Below are positions 49,222-60,800 of a stretch of DNA of 64,000 bases, piece by piece (position 1 is the stretch's first letter; every line of letters begins with the position of its first letter). The notes under the pieces were generated by a model that saw only the letters and a list, made by a program, of their open reading frames with translations, had not been told where the DNA came from and did no database searches. A program made the translations under genes and the position numbers. Origin of the DNA: Zea mays (taxonomy: Eukaryota > Streptophyta > Magnoliopsida > Poales > Poaceae); assembly GCF_902167145.1 (NCBI RefSeq), contig NC_050104.1, positions 10,128,001-10,192,000 on the forward strand. The letters run 5' to 3'.

Positions 49222-50220
49222 AGCCCCCGATCTTTGGGTCGATTTAGAGGTAATCAACTCAAAGATCCAAGGTCCAAAAAATGACTTCCTGCTGTCTTCT
49301 CTTGCTCTGATCATTCGTTCGACCAGAGTTTAGTTTTGTGCTTGTGCCTTAGAGGTCGGCATTTTGATTTGTAGGATTCTGAACTTCATTGGGTGCACCG
49401 GAGGTGCACCCAATGGGTGTAGCCCCCGACCTTTGAGTAGATTTTAGAAGATAATCTACTCGAAGGTCTTCTCCAAAGATTATCTCCATTCGCGCTCCTG
49501 CATCTCGGTTGAGGATTGATCTTTTCAATCTTGTCCCACGCCTTAGAAGTCGGCGCTATATCGGTTTAGAACGATATTCCATGGGATGCACCGGAGGTGC
49601 ACCCAATGGGTGTAGCCCCCGACCTTCAAATGGATTTTTTTTAAGGATAATCCATTCGAAGGTCTTTCTTTTGAAAAAATTGGCATGAAGCTATTCGCAT
49701 TATGCTTTGGAGGTCAGCATTATGTCATCAAAATTTTGCTGCAGAGGTCAGCATATATTTTGTCTTTAGCAGCCGAGTTTGCAATCCGTCCATGTCTTGC
49801 TAGGTAATGCAATTTATTTGCTTCTGCAACTTGATTGGACGTTTGATGGACGTTCTGTGTCTAGTCCTCACATCGCTTCTGTCGGTCATATCTTGTACTT
49901 TGCTGGCTATATTTGGCTTTCCTCTGATCCTTACTGATATCTCATTTTTGTCTTGAGGTATTTACTGCGTGCCCTGCACGGATGTGACCGTTTTGAAAAA
50001 TATACTGATAATTCCTGGGCGCCCCCCCCCCAATGGGTGTGGGCAAGGGACGGCTTGGTACGCTGAGTGTTTTAGCCGGCTACTTCTGAGTAGTAATGTG
50101 ATGGGACGGCTAGTGTAATCATATCCTTTGCGCTGTTGACTGGAATCCCAATGGGTGTAGTGTTGCATGAAACGGCGTCCGCCGTCTGACGTGTCTTCAG
50201 ATGGGTGGGAGTGCTTATTG
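49222..50220. other. Grande 3' untranslated region with repeated polypurine motifs
   Basis: No gene. The 45-bp polypurine-bearing motif next to the LTR (49222) recurs at 49431 and 49614. Both downstream copies are preceded by the perfect hairpin GGTGCACC...GGTGCACC region. The rest is AT/GT-rich. Confidence 0.75.
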
Positions 50221-50277
50221 AATGCTTTGCGACTGTTCAGTGACCGCGGTTGGAAGTGAGCGGTTGCCTTTCCTTTC

Positions 50278-50285
50278 TATAAATA
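50278..50285 (+). promoter_or_regulatory. TATA box of the Grande antisense gene
   Basis: TCTATAAATAACGCC, 80 bp before the ATG at 50365, reading opposite to the retrotransposon. Confidence 0.6.
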
Positions 50286-50364
50286 ACGCCCTTGCTCCTC
50301 TGGTTTTTTCGCATCCTTTGCTGTTCTCTGCTTCTTCCCTTTCTTCTCTCCCAAAACTTCCACC

Positions 50365-50639
50365 ATGGGCAAGAACAACAAGCGCAAGCGTGAGCCGACT
50401 CCTCCATCGGAGGAGTTTGGTGACTCGGAATACTCAGAGGAGGAGTTCTCCTCTGAGTCCGAGGGGTCCCCGGCTCCCATCCCCCTGCGTGAGTCGTCTG
50501 ATGACTCAGACGACTCCCAGGGGCTTGCGGCGGAGGTCTGGACGTACATCCGGGCCGTCGAGCGCTCCGGGCTCGAGGGCTCGGATGAGTCTGAGTTCTC
50601 CTCGGACGAGGAGGGCTCGGACGGCGGCGAGGACGAAGA

Positions 50640-50671
<32 letters not shown>

Positions 50672-50805
50672 GAGGCGACGGCGACGGTGATGACGGCAAC
50701 GGCGGCGGAGGCAGCAGCGGCAAGGGCAGCACCAGAGGCGGTAGCAGCACGGGCAGCACCAAGGGCGGCGGCGGCAAGGGCAGCGGCGGCAAGGCCAGTG
50801 GCTAA
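50365..50805 (+). CDS. Antisense acidic/glycine-rich protein of the Grande-like element
   Basis: 146 codons on the strand opposite to gag-pol. The N-terminus is basic (MGKNNKRKREPTPPSEE). It is followed by Ser/Glu/Asp-rich sequence (FGDSEYSEEEFSSESEG), one ordered-looking piece (LAAEVWTYIRAVERSG), a long Asp run and a Gly/Ser/Lys tail. I recognise no domain. The TATA box, clean ATG context (CACCATGGGC) and intact frame support expression. It may correspond to the antisense gene described for Grande, but I cannot confirm that by sequence. The opposite-strand frames here are composition artefacts. Confidence 0.6.
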
Positions 50806-51059
50806 ACGCCACTTGTCTATAGATATTAGTATAGTGTAGTTAAAATAATGTAGTAGTAATGTAGAGTAGTATAGTGTAGTTTAGTAGTAGTAGTAATATA
50901 GAGTAGAAGTAGGGAAGCACCAACTCGCGAAGAGTTGGTTTGTAAACTTATTAACTTCCCCTTAATGAAGAACTGTCGTTGACCCCCTTTTCGATGACTC
51001 GGCGTTGCTTTTCCTGAATGTTGAACTGATTCTTTTGATATGGTAGATACAACGCCGAC

Positions 51060-51600
51060 CGATGTGAAGGTTGACATCAGCGTTTTAGAAGTAACGCCGA
51101 GTCAGTGAAGATCAACATCAGCATTTTAGAAGTAATGCCGAGCGATAGAATACGAGTTCAGCGTTTTGGAGGCAACGCCGAGTGATAAAAGGTCGGCATC
51201 GGCATTTTAGAAGTAATGCCAAGCGATTTGGACACGAGGTCGGCGTTTTAGAAGCAACGCCGAGTGATTGAAGGTCGGCGTCGGCATTTTAGAAGTAATG
51301 CTGAGCGATAGAATACGAGTTCGGCGTTTTGGAGGCAACACCGAGTGATAAAAGGTCGGCATCGGCATTTTAGAAGTAATGCCAAGCGATTTGGACACGA
51401 GGTCGGCGTTTTAGAAGCAATGCCGAGTGATTGAAGGTCGGCGTCGGCATTTTAGAAGTAATGCTGAGCGATAGAATACGAGTTCGGCGTTTTAGAGGCA
51501 ACGCCGAGTGATTGAAGGTTGACGCCGGCATTTTAGAAGTAATGCCGAGCGATTAAGCACGAGGTCAGCGTTTTAGAGGCAACGCCGAGTGATAGCCAGC
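51060..51600. repeat. Tandem array, ~81-bp unit, Grande 3' region
   Basis: About seven units with period 81-82 bp (GGCGTTTTAGA starts at 51161, 51243, 51324, 51406, 51487, 51568). Each unit contains two related halves, CGTTTTAGA(A/G)GCAACGCCGAG and CATTTTAGAAGTAATGCCGAG. Alternate units are more alike, giving a 163-bp higher-order period. Confidence 0.93.
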
Positions 51601-51873
51601 CTCACGAGTTATTTTGAGGATAATAACCGAGTGATGATGTGGTACGTTGGCTTTCTTGGAAATAACTATCGGATGTCCACGTGGCATGCTGGGATTTCGG
51701 AAGTAACCGTCGGGTGATGACTGGGCACTTTTTGAATGGGTATCTGGCTCAAGAATATCCCATAAGAGTTGCGCTTTTAGCCGCCTTTGCTTTTCGTGCC
51801 CTAGTTCTTGCATTCCCGCATCTGAATCTCCTCTGCCACTCGCCTCCTACTCTGTCCGCCAGTGATAAGCAAG

Positions 51874-54800
51874 ATGGCGCCCAAGAGAAAAACTGCGAAC
51901 TCGTCTGCTGCGGTGATCCCCGCAATCGACCCCAACAGTCAGTTACCTTTCGCAGGTAACCACATGTCCGTTATTTCCGAAACTGAGCTTCTCCGTCTTG
52001 TCTCCATCGGGGTTCTTCCTCCGCGGGAACTCTGTTCTTGGCAGATCTGCCACGGGACTACTGTCCCGACCGAAGATACCCACGAGTCAGTAGTTTATGC
52101 TCCTTTTCTTCTCCGCGGCCTTGGCCTTCCAATCTCTCCTTTTTTCCGCGGCCTTCTTGACTTTTATCATATCAACTTGACCCACTTGAACCCTAATTCC
52201 ATTCTCCAAATCTCCATTTTCGTTCACCTATGCGAAGCCTACCTCGGTGTGCTGCCGCATTTTGGTTTATGGAAGTATCTGTATCATTGCCGCCCTGGAA
52301 TGGATGGGGGGCAACATCAGCTGGTCGGAGGTGCTAGTTTGGAGATGCGCCGTGGGCGGAAGACCGAGTATCTTGAGATTCCCCTCAAAGATAGCATTAA
52401 AGGGTGGCGTCTGGAGTGGTTTATAGTTGACAATTATGGAAATTCTCTCCCCTCCCGGTCAGGAAGACAGCCAGACGTTCGCACTCCGAGTTGGACTGAG
52501 TCTCCCACAGATCAGGAGGTGGCCGAGGCAGGCGTGCTGCTTACTGAAATCGGATTACTGAAAGAAAGAGGTCTGACTGCCGAAGTTGTGGTCACTGATT
52601 TTGTTTTCAAGAACATTCAGCCACTGAAAGACAGGGCCTATCCAGCATATCTGTATCGAGGGCTGGCCGACTCAACTCGGGTTACCAATAAGAGAATTCC
52701 TTCTGTTGACTTGGTAAGCCGACTTGAAATGGTCCTCAGGGGTAAAGTTTCGAATGTTGGTGCTCCAGTGGCATACTCGGCTTGGAACCTGCCTCCTCCC
52801 AAAGCTTTCACCCTTTTTGTGTCAAATCCGCCTGTGACTGACAGCAATTTGGGCCTTAGAGTGCGACCCTCTGCTGAGGAAGTTAGTACTTTAGTTGCTT
52901 CGCTCGGGGCGATTCCTGATGATGAACGGCAAGTTTATTTTGAAGTGCCTCTGAACCCCAGTGATGCTGACATAAATGACATGCTTGATCTATTAGCTGA
53001 GGATTCGTCCGATGCTGCTCCTGATGGTACCTTGGCAGTGGTGCCCCTTCCAGAGATTGATACAACTTTGGATGTCCCGAAACCTGTCAGCACTCGTCCA
53101 AGGCGCCCTAACCGAACCAGTCAGCCCGAGCCTTCTGCTGATGAGCAAAAGAAGAAGAGAAGACGCCTCCGGCGAGTATCCAGCTTTGATGAAGACGCTG
53201 GTACCTTAGCTCCTGCTGCTGAAGAAATGACTGCAACTGGCCTTACTGACACTGAACCCAATGGGTGTGCCCAAACTGCTACTGATCCCAATGGGGGTGC
53301 TGCTTGCATTGTCACTATGGAGGATGAGGAGGAAGAGGATGAAGTTCCTTTGACTCGGAAAAACAGTCAGCAGCTCATCGCCGGTGGTGAGAGTAGTGGA
53401 GTTCCTTCTCCTGCATTGTCTGCCCTTATTGGTCTGCAAGAACTGTCCCTGGCCAACTTTGATCAAACTCTAGAGGATATGGTCCCAGAGGACTTGTTGT
53501 CAGAGCCTATGGATGATGATGCAACAGGGGCTTGTGCTGCCGCGCCTGATGCTGGGTTGAGGTCATCCCGTGCCTCGTCGACCTTAGAGCGCGATCTCGA
53601 GGGTCGGGAGACTGATTTGGATCGTCCTGGTCCCATGGAAGTAGTCGAAGGCCCATCAACCTTAGAGGTGGTTACTGCAGAGAGCCTGGACCCCAAGAAT
53701 AGTGCCGACGCATGCTCAGCCCCCGAGGATGTCGCTGGGGATGACTTAGCTCGGATGAAGAGTATAAGCCACTGCCCAGCCCCCGAGGGTGTTGCCGGGG
53801 ATGATCCGGCTCAAGTGGGCAGTGCTGACTATGACCCAGCCCCCGAGGGTGCCCGAGCAAAATCTCCTTCCTGCACTTCCATGGACGTTCATGCGGGTTC
53901 ACCTCCACACTCTGGCGGCATGGTAGTGGCCCAAACTCTGGATCAGGGAGTCGCTTTAGAGGGCAGCGTCCCCACTGGTCTGGCGTTTGGTTCTGTTGAA
54001 TGTACTGAGCTCGTTCCCGCTGGTCTGCTGCAAGCTGCTTCGGGTGGTGGTCCGGCACCTGGTTATCAGTTGATTTCTCCTGGATTGGGAATCCCTTCGC
54101 TCTTTTCCAACCTCCAGGTGTTGTGCTGTGCTTTAGTTTGATCTTTATGTTGCATGAATTGTTGTCATTATATTCATCCGCTCTTCTTATCAGGCTTTGG
54201 TGGATGGAATGATCAGTCAGTTGAAGTCACATGGTGCTTCCATCCCAGAAGTGGCTTCATCTCTTGAGCGTTGGAATCCGGTGTTGCTTCCTCGTCGTGT
54301 ATCCGAGTTGGAGGCAACTAATGCTGGTTAACGCCCTTTCTTCTTCTTCCTTGCCTTTGTTCGTGGAATGTTTTACCTTTTAACCTTATTTCGTTTGATT
54401 ACCTCTTGATAGGAATGACTCGGCAGATTGCAGCTCTTGAGGAAAAACATTCCCGAGATCAAGCTGAGATGGCTCGACGGTGCGCTGACTTCGAGGAGAA
54501 GTACTTTCTGAGCCAAACTAAGTTGAATCAGGTCTCTGCTGCCTTGGATGATGCCAATGCTCTGAGTTCTTCTCTCCATGCTCGGCTCGACGCTGAGAAG
54601 GTGACTTACAAAACTGTGCCTTGCCTTGCTGTGCTCTTATCACTTGTTTAGTTTCTGAAGGGGTTGATTTTTGTTTGCAGGAAGAAAAACGTATCCTCGC
54701 TGCTTCTCGCGATAATCTGGATAGGTTGTACCGAGATTCTAGCAATTCGCTGACCATCTTGGAGAGGAGCCACCGTTTTACAATGGAAGAACTGGACAAT

Positions 54801-57800
54801 CAGCGTTGCAAGCTGCAGGAGTCTTCGGATGAACTGACCCGCCTTACGCAATTGCTATCAGCAAAGGATGCCACCATCAAGGAACTCCGAGCTTCTAAGA
54901 AATCCATTGCTCAGGAGTTAGAAGCTGCTCAGCTGGCTACTAGGGTTGCCGAAGAAACTGTTGTCACTTTCAAAGCTCAGCGTGATAAAGCCCTGGATAA
55001 GGCTTGTTGGGGGCCTTCGTCCTCCGAAGGTCCTCAAAAACATGATTTGACAATGTTTTCCGAGTGGATTATGTGAACAGGTATTTTCGGATCCAGAATT
55101 ATGAATATGGAGCACGGCCAGGACGAAGCCTGAACCAGACGAAGGTCGAGTGTAGCCGAAGCTGTGCGCAGGGAAGCTTCGGCGCGATGGCAGAAGGGGG
55201 AACCGACTTAAAGATGAAAAGACTTCGGGGGCCTCGACAGATTTCCATAAGCCGTTAACAAATGTAATGGACATGGATGTAATTTTACGTGGGCTGCGTC
55301 CCGCGTCTATAAATAGATGAACAGTACTCCCGTACTGTTCACGCTGACTTGGCATTTGCTTTTGGCATCACGCTCGTACTTTTCACCTTCTCTCAGGACC
55401 GAAGGTACATTTGTAATTTGGAATCATTTCTGTTTTTCCATGTTAATAAAATAGAAATGATTCTACGGTGATGCTTATATCATATTTCATGCTTTATGTG
55501 AGTCCTTCGTCATTACTTGTTATGTTTACGAAGGTATGTCTCTCATGACCTTCGTCCGAGACTCATTATTTCCCGAAGGAACATAATGCTTCGAAGGACG
55601 AAGGATTTTAACACTTAACACTTTTTATGTTGCCTTGTTCTTAACTCTTAGCACTTGAGAACAAGTCCCCAACATTGGCGCCCACCTCCGGTGAACTCAC
55701 TTCCACTTCGAGTCTTCGTGAACACCTTCGGAAGCTATAGACCTTCGCTATGGCGCCGAAGAAAGCTTCAGCGGCTGGGGCTGCAGCACTACAACCGCTG
55801 GACCACAACCAGGAGACCGTCTCTCTTCGGGAGGCCAGAAGCCAGAAGAGAAAAGCTGTTAGCCCGACGCTTGAGGAAGAAGAGCTAGATCAAGAAATCA
55901 GAGAGATGGAGATGCTACATCAACAGGTGCAGAGGAAGAAGGAGAAGGTGGCCCGCCTAGCTGAGTTGCAAAGGCAAATTGACGAAGCTTCTGAGGAAGT
56001 TCGCCATCTCACTCACGATGAGCAGAACAGAAGGCCTCATCAGAAAGACCTCCATCAGGAGGGCTTCGTCAACGAAGACGACTGGTATGATAATTTCCAT
56101 CAGGGAAATTTTGTTTTTGATGATGCTTCTCCTCTGTCTGCTGAGCTGCAGGCTACACCTTGGCCTCCATCCTATAAGCCACCCCAGCTCCCCATGTTTG
56201 ACGGCCACTCCGACCCGAAGCAATTCTTGATGAGCTACGAAGCAACAGTGTCTTCGTACGGGGGCAACGCTGCAATCATGGCGAAGTCTTTCGTCATGAC
56301 CGTCAGGAATGTTGCTCAGACCTGGTATTCCTCCCTTCGGCCAGGAACAATCACTTCATGGCAGAAGCTGAAGGATATGTTACTGACCAGCTTTCAAGGA
56401 TTTCAAACGAAGCCGGTTACAGCTCAAGCCCTCTTCCAGTGTATTCAGGATCACGAAGAATACCTTCAGGCGTATGTCCGAAGGTTCTTACGATTGAGGG
56501 TGCAGGCACCAACGGTGCCCAATGAAATCGTTATCGAAGCCATGATCAAGGGGCTCCGTCCTGGACCTGCAGCTCAATACTTTGCTCGGAAGCCTCCTCA
56601 GACCTTGGAGAAATTGCTCCAAAAGATGGATGAGTACATTCGTGCTGACAATGACTTTCGCCAAAGAAGGGAGGAGGCCTTCAGATTTTCTGAGATGACC
56701 AGGGGCTTCGGAGGAAGATACTACCCGAGGCATGTCCGTTCCATTCACAACACTCAGAATGATGATAAGGGGAGTCAGCAAAACAGGCCGCAGTGCTCCT
56801 CACAGGCTTCGGGGCAACAACAAACTTTCTTTCGGCCACCAGCTCCAAGAGGCAGAGGCGCCAGGGGCTTCGGCGGAAGATTCGGAGATCAGCCAAGGAG
56901 ACTGTTTTGCCTATTCTGTGGAGAGGGCAAGGGCCACACCACTAGGACGTGCCATGTTACAATCCAGAAGCAAAAGGAACTAGCCGAAGCTGCATCTCAA
57001 CAAGCTCGGTCGAAGCAGGTTATGCATACTACTTCGTTTCATCCGCCTTATGTCCCACAATACATAGACAACCACCCTGCGGCTTCTGTAGCTTCGGCAA
57101 GTCAACCTCAAGCTTCCTGGCAGCAGCTTCCGCCTCCACCTCCATTGCAGCAAGGTCAACAGCCAGAAGGGAGTCAATACGCTCCACATCAGAGGGACTT
57201 CAGAGAACAGTCCGAAGCTCGCACAGTCAACAGCACTGTGCCAGAGTCGAAGCACATTTATTGACATATCCTACCTTTGATAGCAGTCTTTTCTATTCAG
57301 TTTTATTTTCTGTGAAGCAAAAAACATTGATAGTTTTCATGTAATAATTTCGTTGTTTCCCACGAGGAAAATCTATTTGCTCCACAGGCCCAAGTTGCTG
57401 AAGCCTAAAACTTTTTCCGTTACCAAGGAGGACCTTCGGATTAAAAATCCTTCGGAGTAACAGAAAGTCGTTCTAAGGAACGCAGAGTAAGTTTATGAAG
57501 TCACAAAAAGCCGTTCCAAAGGGAGCGCAGTGTAAGTTTTCTGCTCAGAAGTCGTTCCTAAAGGAATGCAGAGCTTACAGCGAAAAGTCAACGCTGATAC
57601 CGCCTAAGTAAAAGGCGAAGAAGCTCCTAAGGGAGGCTTACAGCGAAAAGTCAACGCTGATACCGCCTAAGTAAAAGGCGAAGAAGCTCCTAAGGGAGGC
57701 TTACAGCGAAAAGTCAACGCTGATACCGTCTAAGTAAAAGACGAAGAAGCTCCAAAGACGTTCCCAAGGGAATGCAGAGCTTACGAATATATTTTATGTG

Positions 57801-60800
57801 TATCTCCGGAACAAATGTCACATGCATAACATAACATCATCACATCATTTTGCATAGCATAAGCATCATACATCATATTGCATTTGGCAAGAGAAGGAGA
57901 TACTCTCAACCTTCGAAAGGATGCTTTGAGAAAGTGACATCGAAATTGTACAGCTTCGGAATACAGCTTCGGAGAATATTTTTACGAAACATGGGCGAGC
58001 TTTATCAGATCAATATCGAAGTTGTATAGCTTCGGAGTATAGCTTCGAAGAATGTTTCGACGAAGCATGGATGTGATTCATCAGAATAATTTTAACGGAG
58101 AATGCCTTCTTCACGAAGCATGAAAAGAAGGGAAGGTGTTTTTTCGCCAAAGGCTCAAAAATGGTATGTATTTAATGTTTCATGCATCGTAAAGAATTCA
58201 ATAATGAAAGGAGACTTGTATATTACATTCAAATGTACAAAGTGTTACATAGATTACACTTTAAATGATTTTTCCAAATAGCATCTAATCTTCTCTCAAT
58301 ACTTCTTCGGCGGCCTCATTTAGAAGTTGGTCAACAACCTTGTCCAAGATAGTCTCGGCCATTTGTTTAATTTCTTCGTCGACATTTGATCCAGCAGTTT
58401 CTGAGGGAAGAGAACATTTCTTCATTACTTTTGCAAACCTTGAGCAAAGTTTGGAATAAAAATTACAACACAATAAGAGCGACTAATTGGTACCTAATTG
58501 CCTTTCGGGCTCTGTACTCCTTTCGGCAGCTTCTGCCACTTTTCTGGCGTCATGAATGCCTTTTTCGCTCCTTTGGATGATCTCTTGCGCCATTCCTCGG
58601 CCGCCGTCGTTCCAGATATCAGTAAAAAATTTGCCACCAACCACGCTTGCTTCGGCCGAGGGGTCCTTGACGTCTTCGGAAGATAAGGTAGCTTCGGATT
58701 GAGCTAAAAATTTTACATGCCCGCAACCTTTCTTCTCTAAGACAGAAGCAATTCCTCTGGCGCCCGAAAAAGCGCATATGTCGCCACGACTGTTCAGAAT
58801 CTCTTCGAAGGCCTCTGCTTCGTGGCTAATCCATTCCAGCGGACCTTCGGGATTGCCTCGAGAGAAATTCTCTTCGCTGGAAAAGGCGCCTACGCTGGCG
58901 AAGCTGGATTTAATTTTATTCACACATTCTACAGATTTGACATAGCATTTCCTCTGAGATGTGCGAAGCTCCTTAACTTTTGATTCCAATTTGCTGACCA
59001 TAAAATCACTAAGTTCTCGTTTCGTTTCCTCAAGCGCGCGCTCCTCTTTAGCTCTAGCCAGCTGTTTCTGAAGATCTTTAATCTCGCGTTTTTGAGCTTC
59101 GGCCTGGGCCTTTGAAGCAGCTTCGTCTTTTTTCACTTTATCTACCAGTGTAAGCAGAATTTTATCTTTTTCCAAAGCTTCGTTTCTCAGTCTGATAACT
59201 TCGGAGCGTAAATTATTAAACGCAATTTCATAGCTTTCATCTTCGGCGCTCTTTTGGGCTCTTAGTGCGTTGCTTAGGATCAGGCCCTATACGAAAAAGA
59301 ATTCATATAAGAAAAAAGGAATGAGTTGCGTAAAAATAAGGGGATTTTTCAAGTGTTTAATTCCTATACCTTCAGGCTGTTGTATGCAAGACTGTCTGCG
59401 AGATCTTCTTTCGTCATGGCGCTTAATCCAGATTCAAGCTTCGGGAAACCAATACTTCTGGCCATTTCTCGGCAGACAGATAGCTCTTTGTTGTCAGGCA
59501 GGCAGTATAAGAAGTCATCTTCATTCGTTCCATTGAATATTACTGCCCCCTTCGGATATTTTAGTTCCTTTGCATAATGGATGGCTTCATGAGTTTCTTC
59601 TTCAGATAGCTTCTTCCCCGAAGCATGTCGTATCATGTAATCACGCATGCTGGCAGGTGCTTCGGGGATGGCGGTGTCAGTTTCTTCAACTAATACTGGT
59701 TCTGGAATTTTTATTGCTTCGGCTTCAAAAGGTTGCTCCTTGTAGGGCTCTGAAGGTCCAGCTTCAGCTTCAGCTTGTTGAGCCGAAGCTTCAGTAGAAG
59801 CTTCAGCAATTTCAACACTCTTTTTTGGAATTGTGCTTGAAGACTTAATTGTCTCCAAGACGTCTAGTACATTTACCATTCTTTTCCTTTTTGGGGTCAC
59901 TGATGGCCCCTTTTGGTTTTTTGCTGTTTCAATATTTACTGCAGGACTCAAAACTTCTAATGTTTTTTCCTTAGTCGGCTTTTTCGCTTCTTCCATTTTT
60001 TTCTGTGGATGGTGCTTCGGCCATCTCTGCAGTTTCTGGCAGCAAGGTTGGCTGTTCAGCTTCGGTGGCCGAAGAAGCTTCTCCGGTGAACTCAGGCACC
60101 GAAGCTGGTTCAATATAGCGTGGCCGGTGTGTGAGGACTTTTATCCTCTTTCTCTTTGATTCTGGCTCGCTAGGAGCAGTTGCAGCTTCCTCTTCTGCAG
60201 AGGTTGTGTTCTTTCTTTTCTGCCCTCGAGTGGGATAACGATAATCAGGGTAGACAAACCCAATGGCATCGAATACCCGATTCAGTCTCTTCTTTTTTCG
60301 GCCTCCGAAGGCTGCTGACATTGCATTATCTTCAGCCTTCGAGTAGGTCCCGAGTAGCTCATCACTTAAATTGTCAATGCTTTTCAACCACTCATCATCT
60401 GGCTCAATAAATTTATCTCCAAATTTGAAGGTGTACTTCAGTCTCACAAGCTCACCCTCGTCGGCCTCTTTCATGGTTTCTTGTGGCATTTCCCATTTCT
60501 CAGCAAGCGGCCACACCCTGAAGGCGATATGTTCTTGTACTAAGTCCCTTGTTCCTATAAAAGAGCAGACAACGCCGAAGGCTCTTTGGCACTCTTCGGC
60601 GGCTTCGTTCATTTTAACCTTCGGCCTCCGAAGGCCGAAGCTTTGCCAAATAGGACGCATAATTATACCTTTGATGTCTTCTCGTGCTGATAAGTCATTC
60701 TTCACATAAAACCATTCTGTCATCCAATCCCCGGGCCATCTCCTCCGAAAGGTTGGTACGGGACAGCTTGCCCCGGACCGAGAAACGAAGCTGTAGCAGC

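Noticed and set aside
50222..50839. Ser/Thr/Arg-rich and Pro/Leu-rich frames overlapping the acidic antisense ORF
   Set aside because: They are shadows of the repetitive GAC/GGC coding of the 146-codon ORF, which alone has a TATA box and a good start context.
51060..51600. CRISPR-like regular repeats
   Set aside because: Units are contiguous tandem repeats without spacers, in a plant retrotransposon.
55064..55258. 64-codon frame duplicated at 61759-61953
   Set aside because: The identity is due to the paired LTRs; the frame has no domain.
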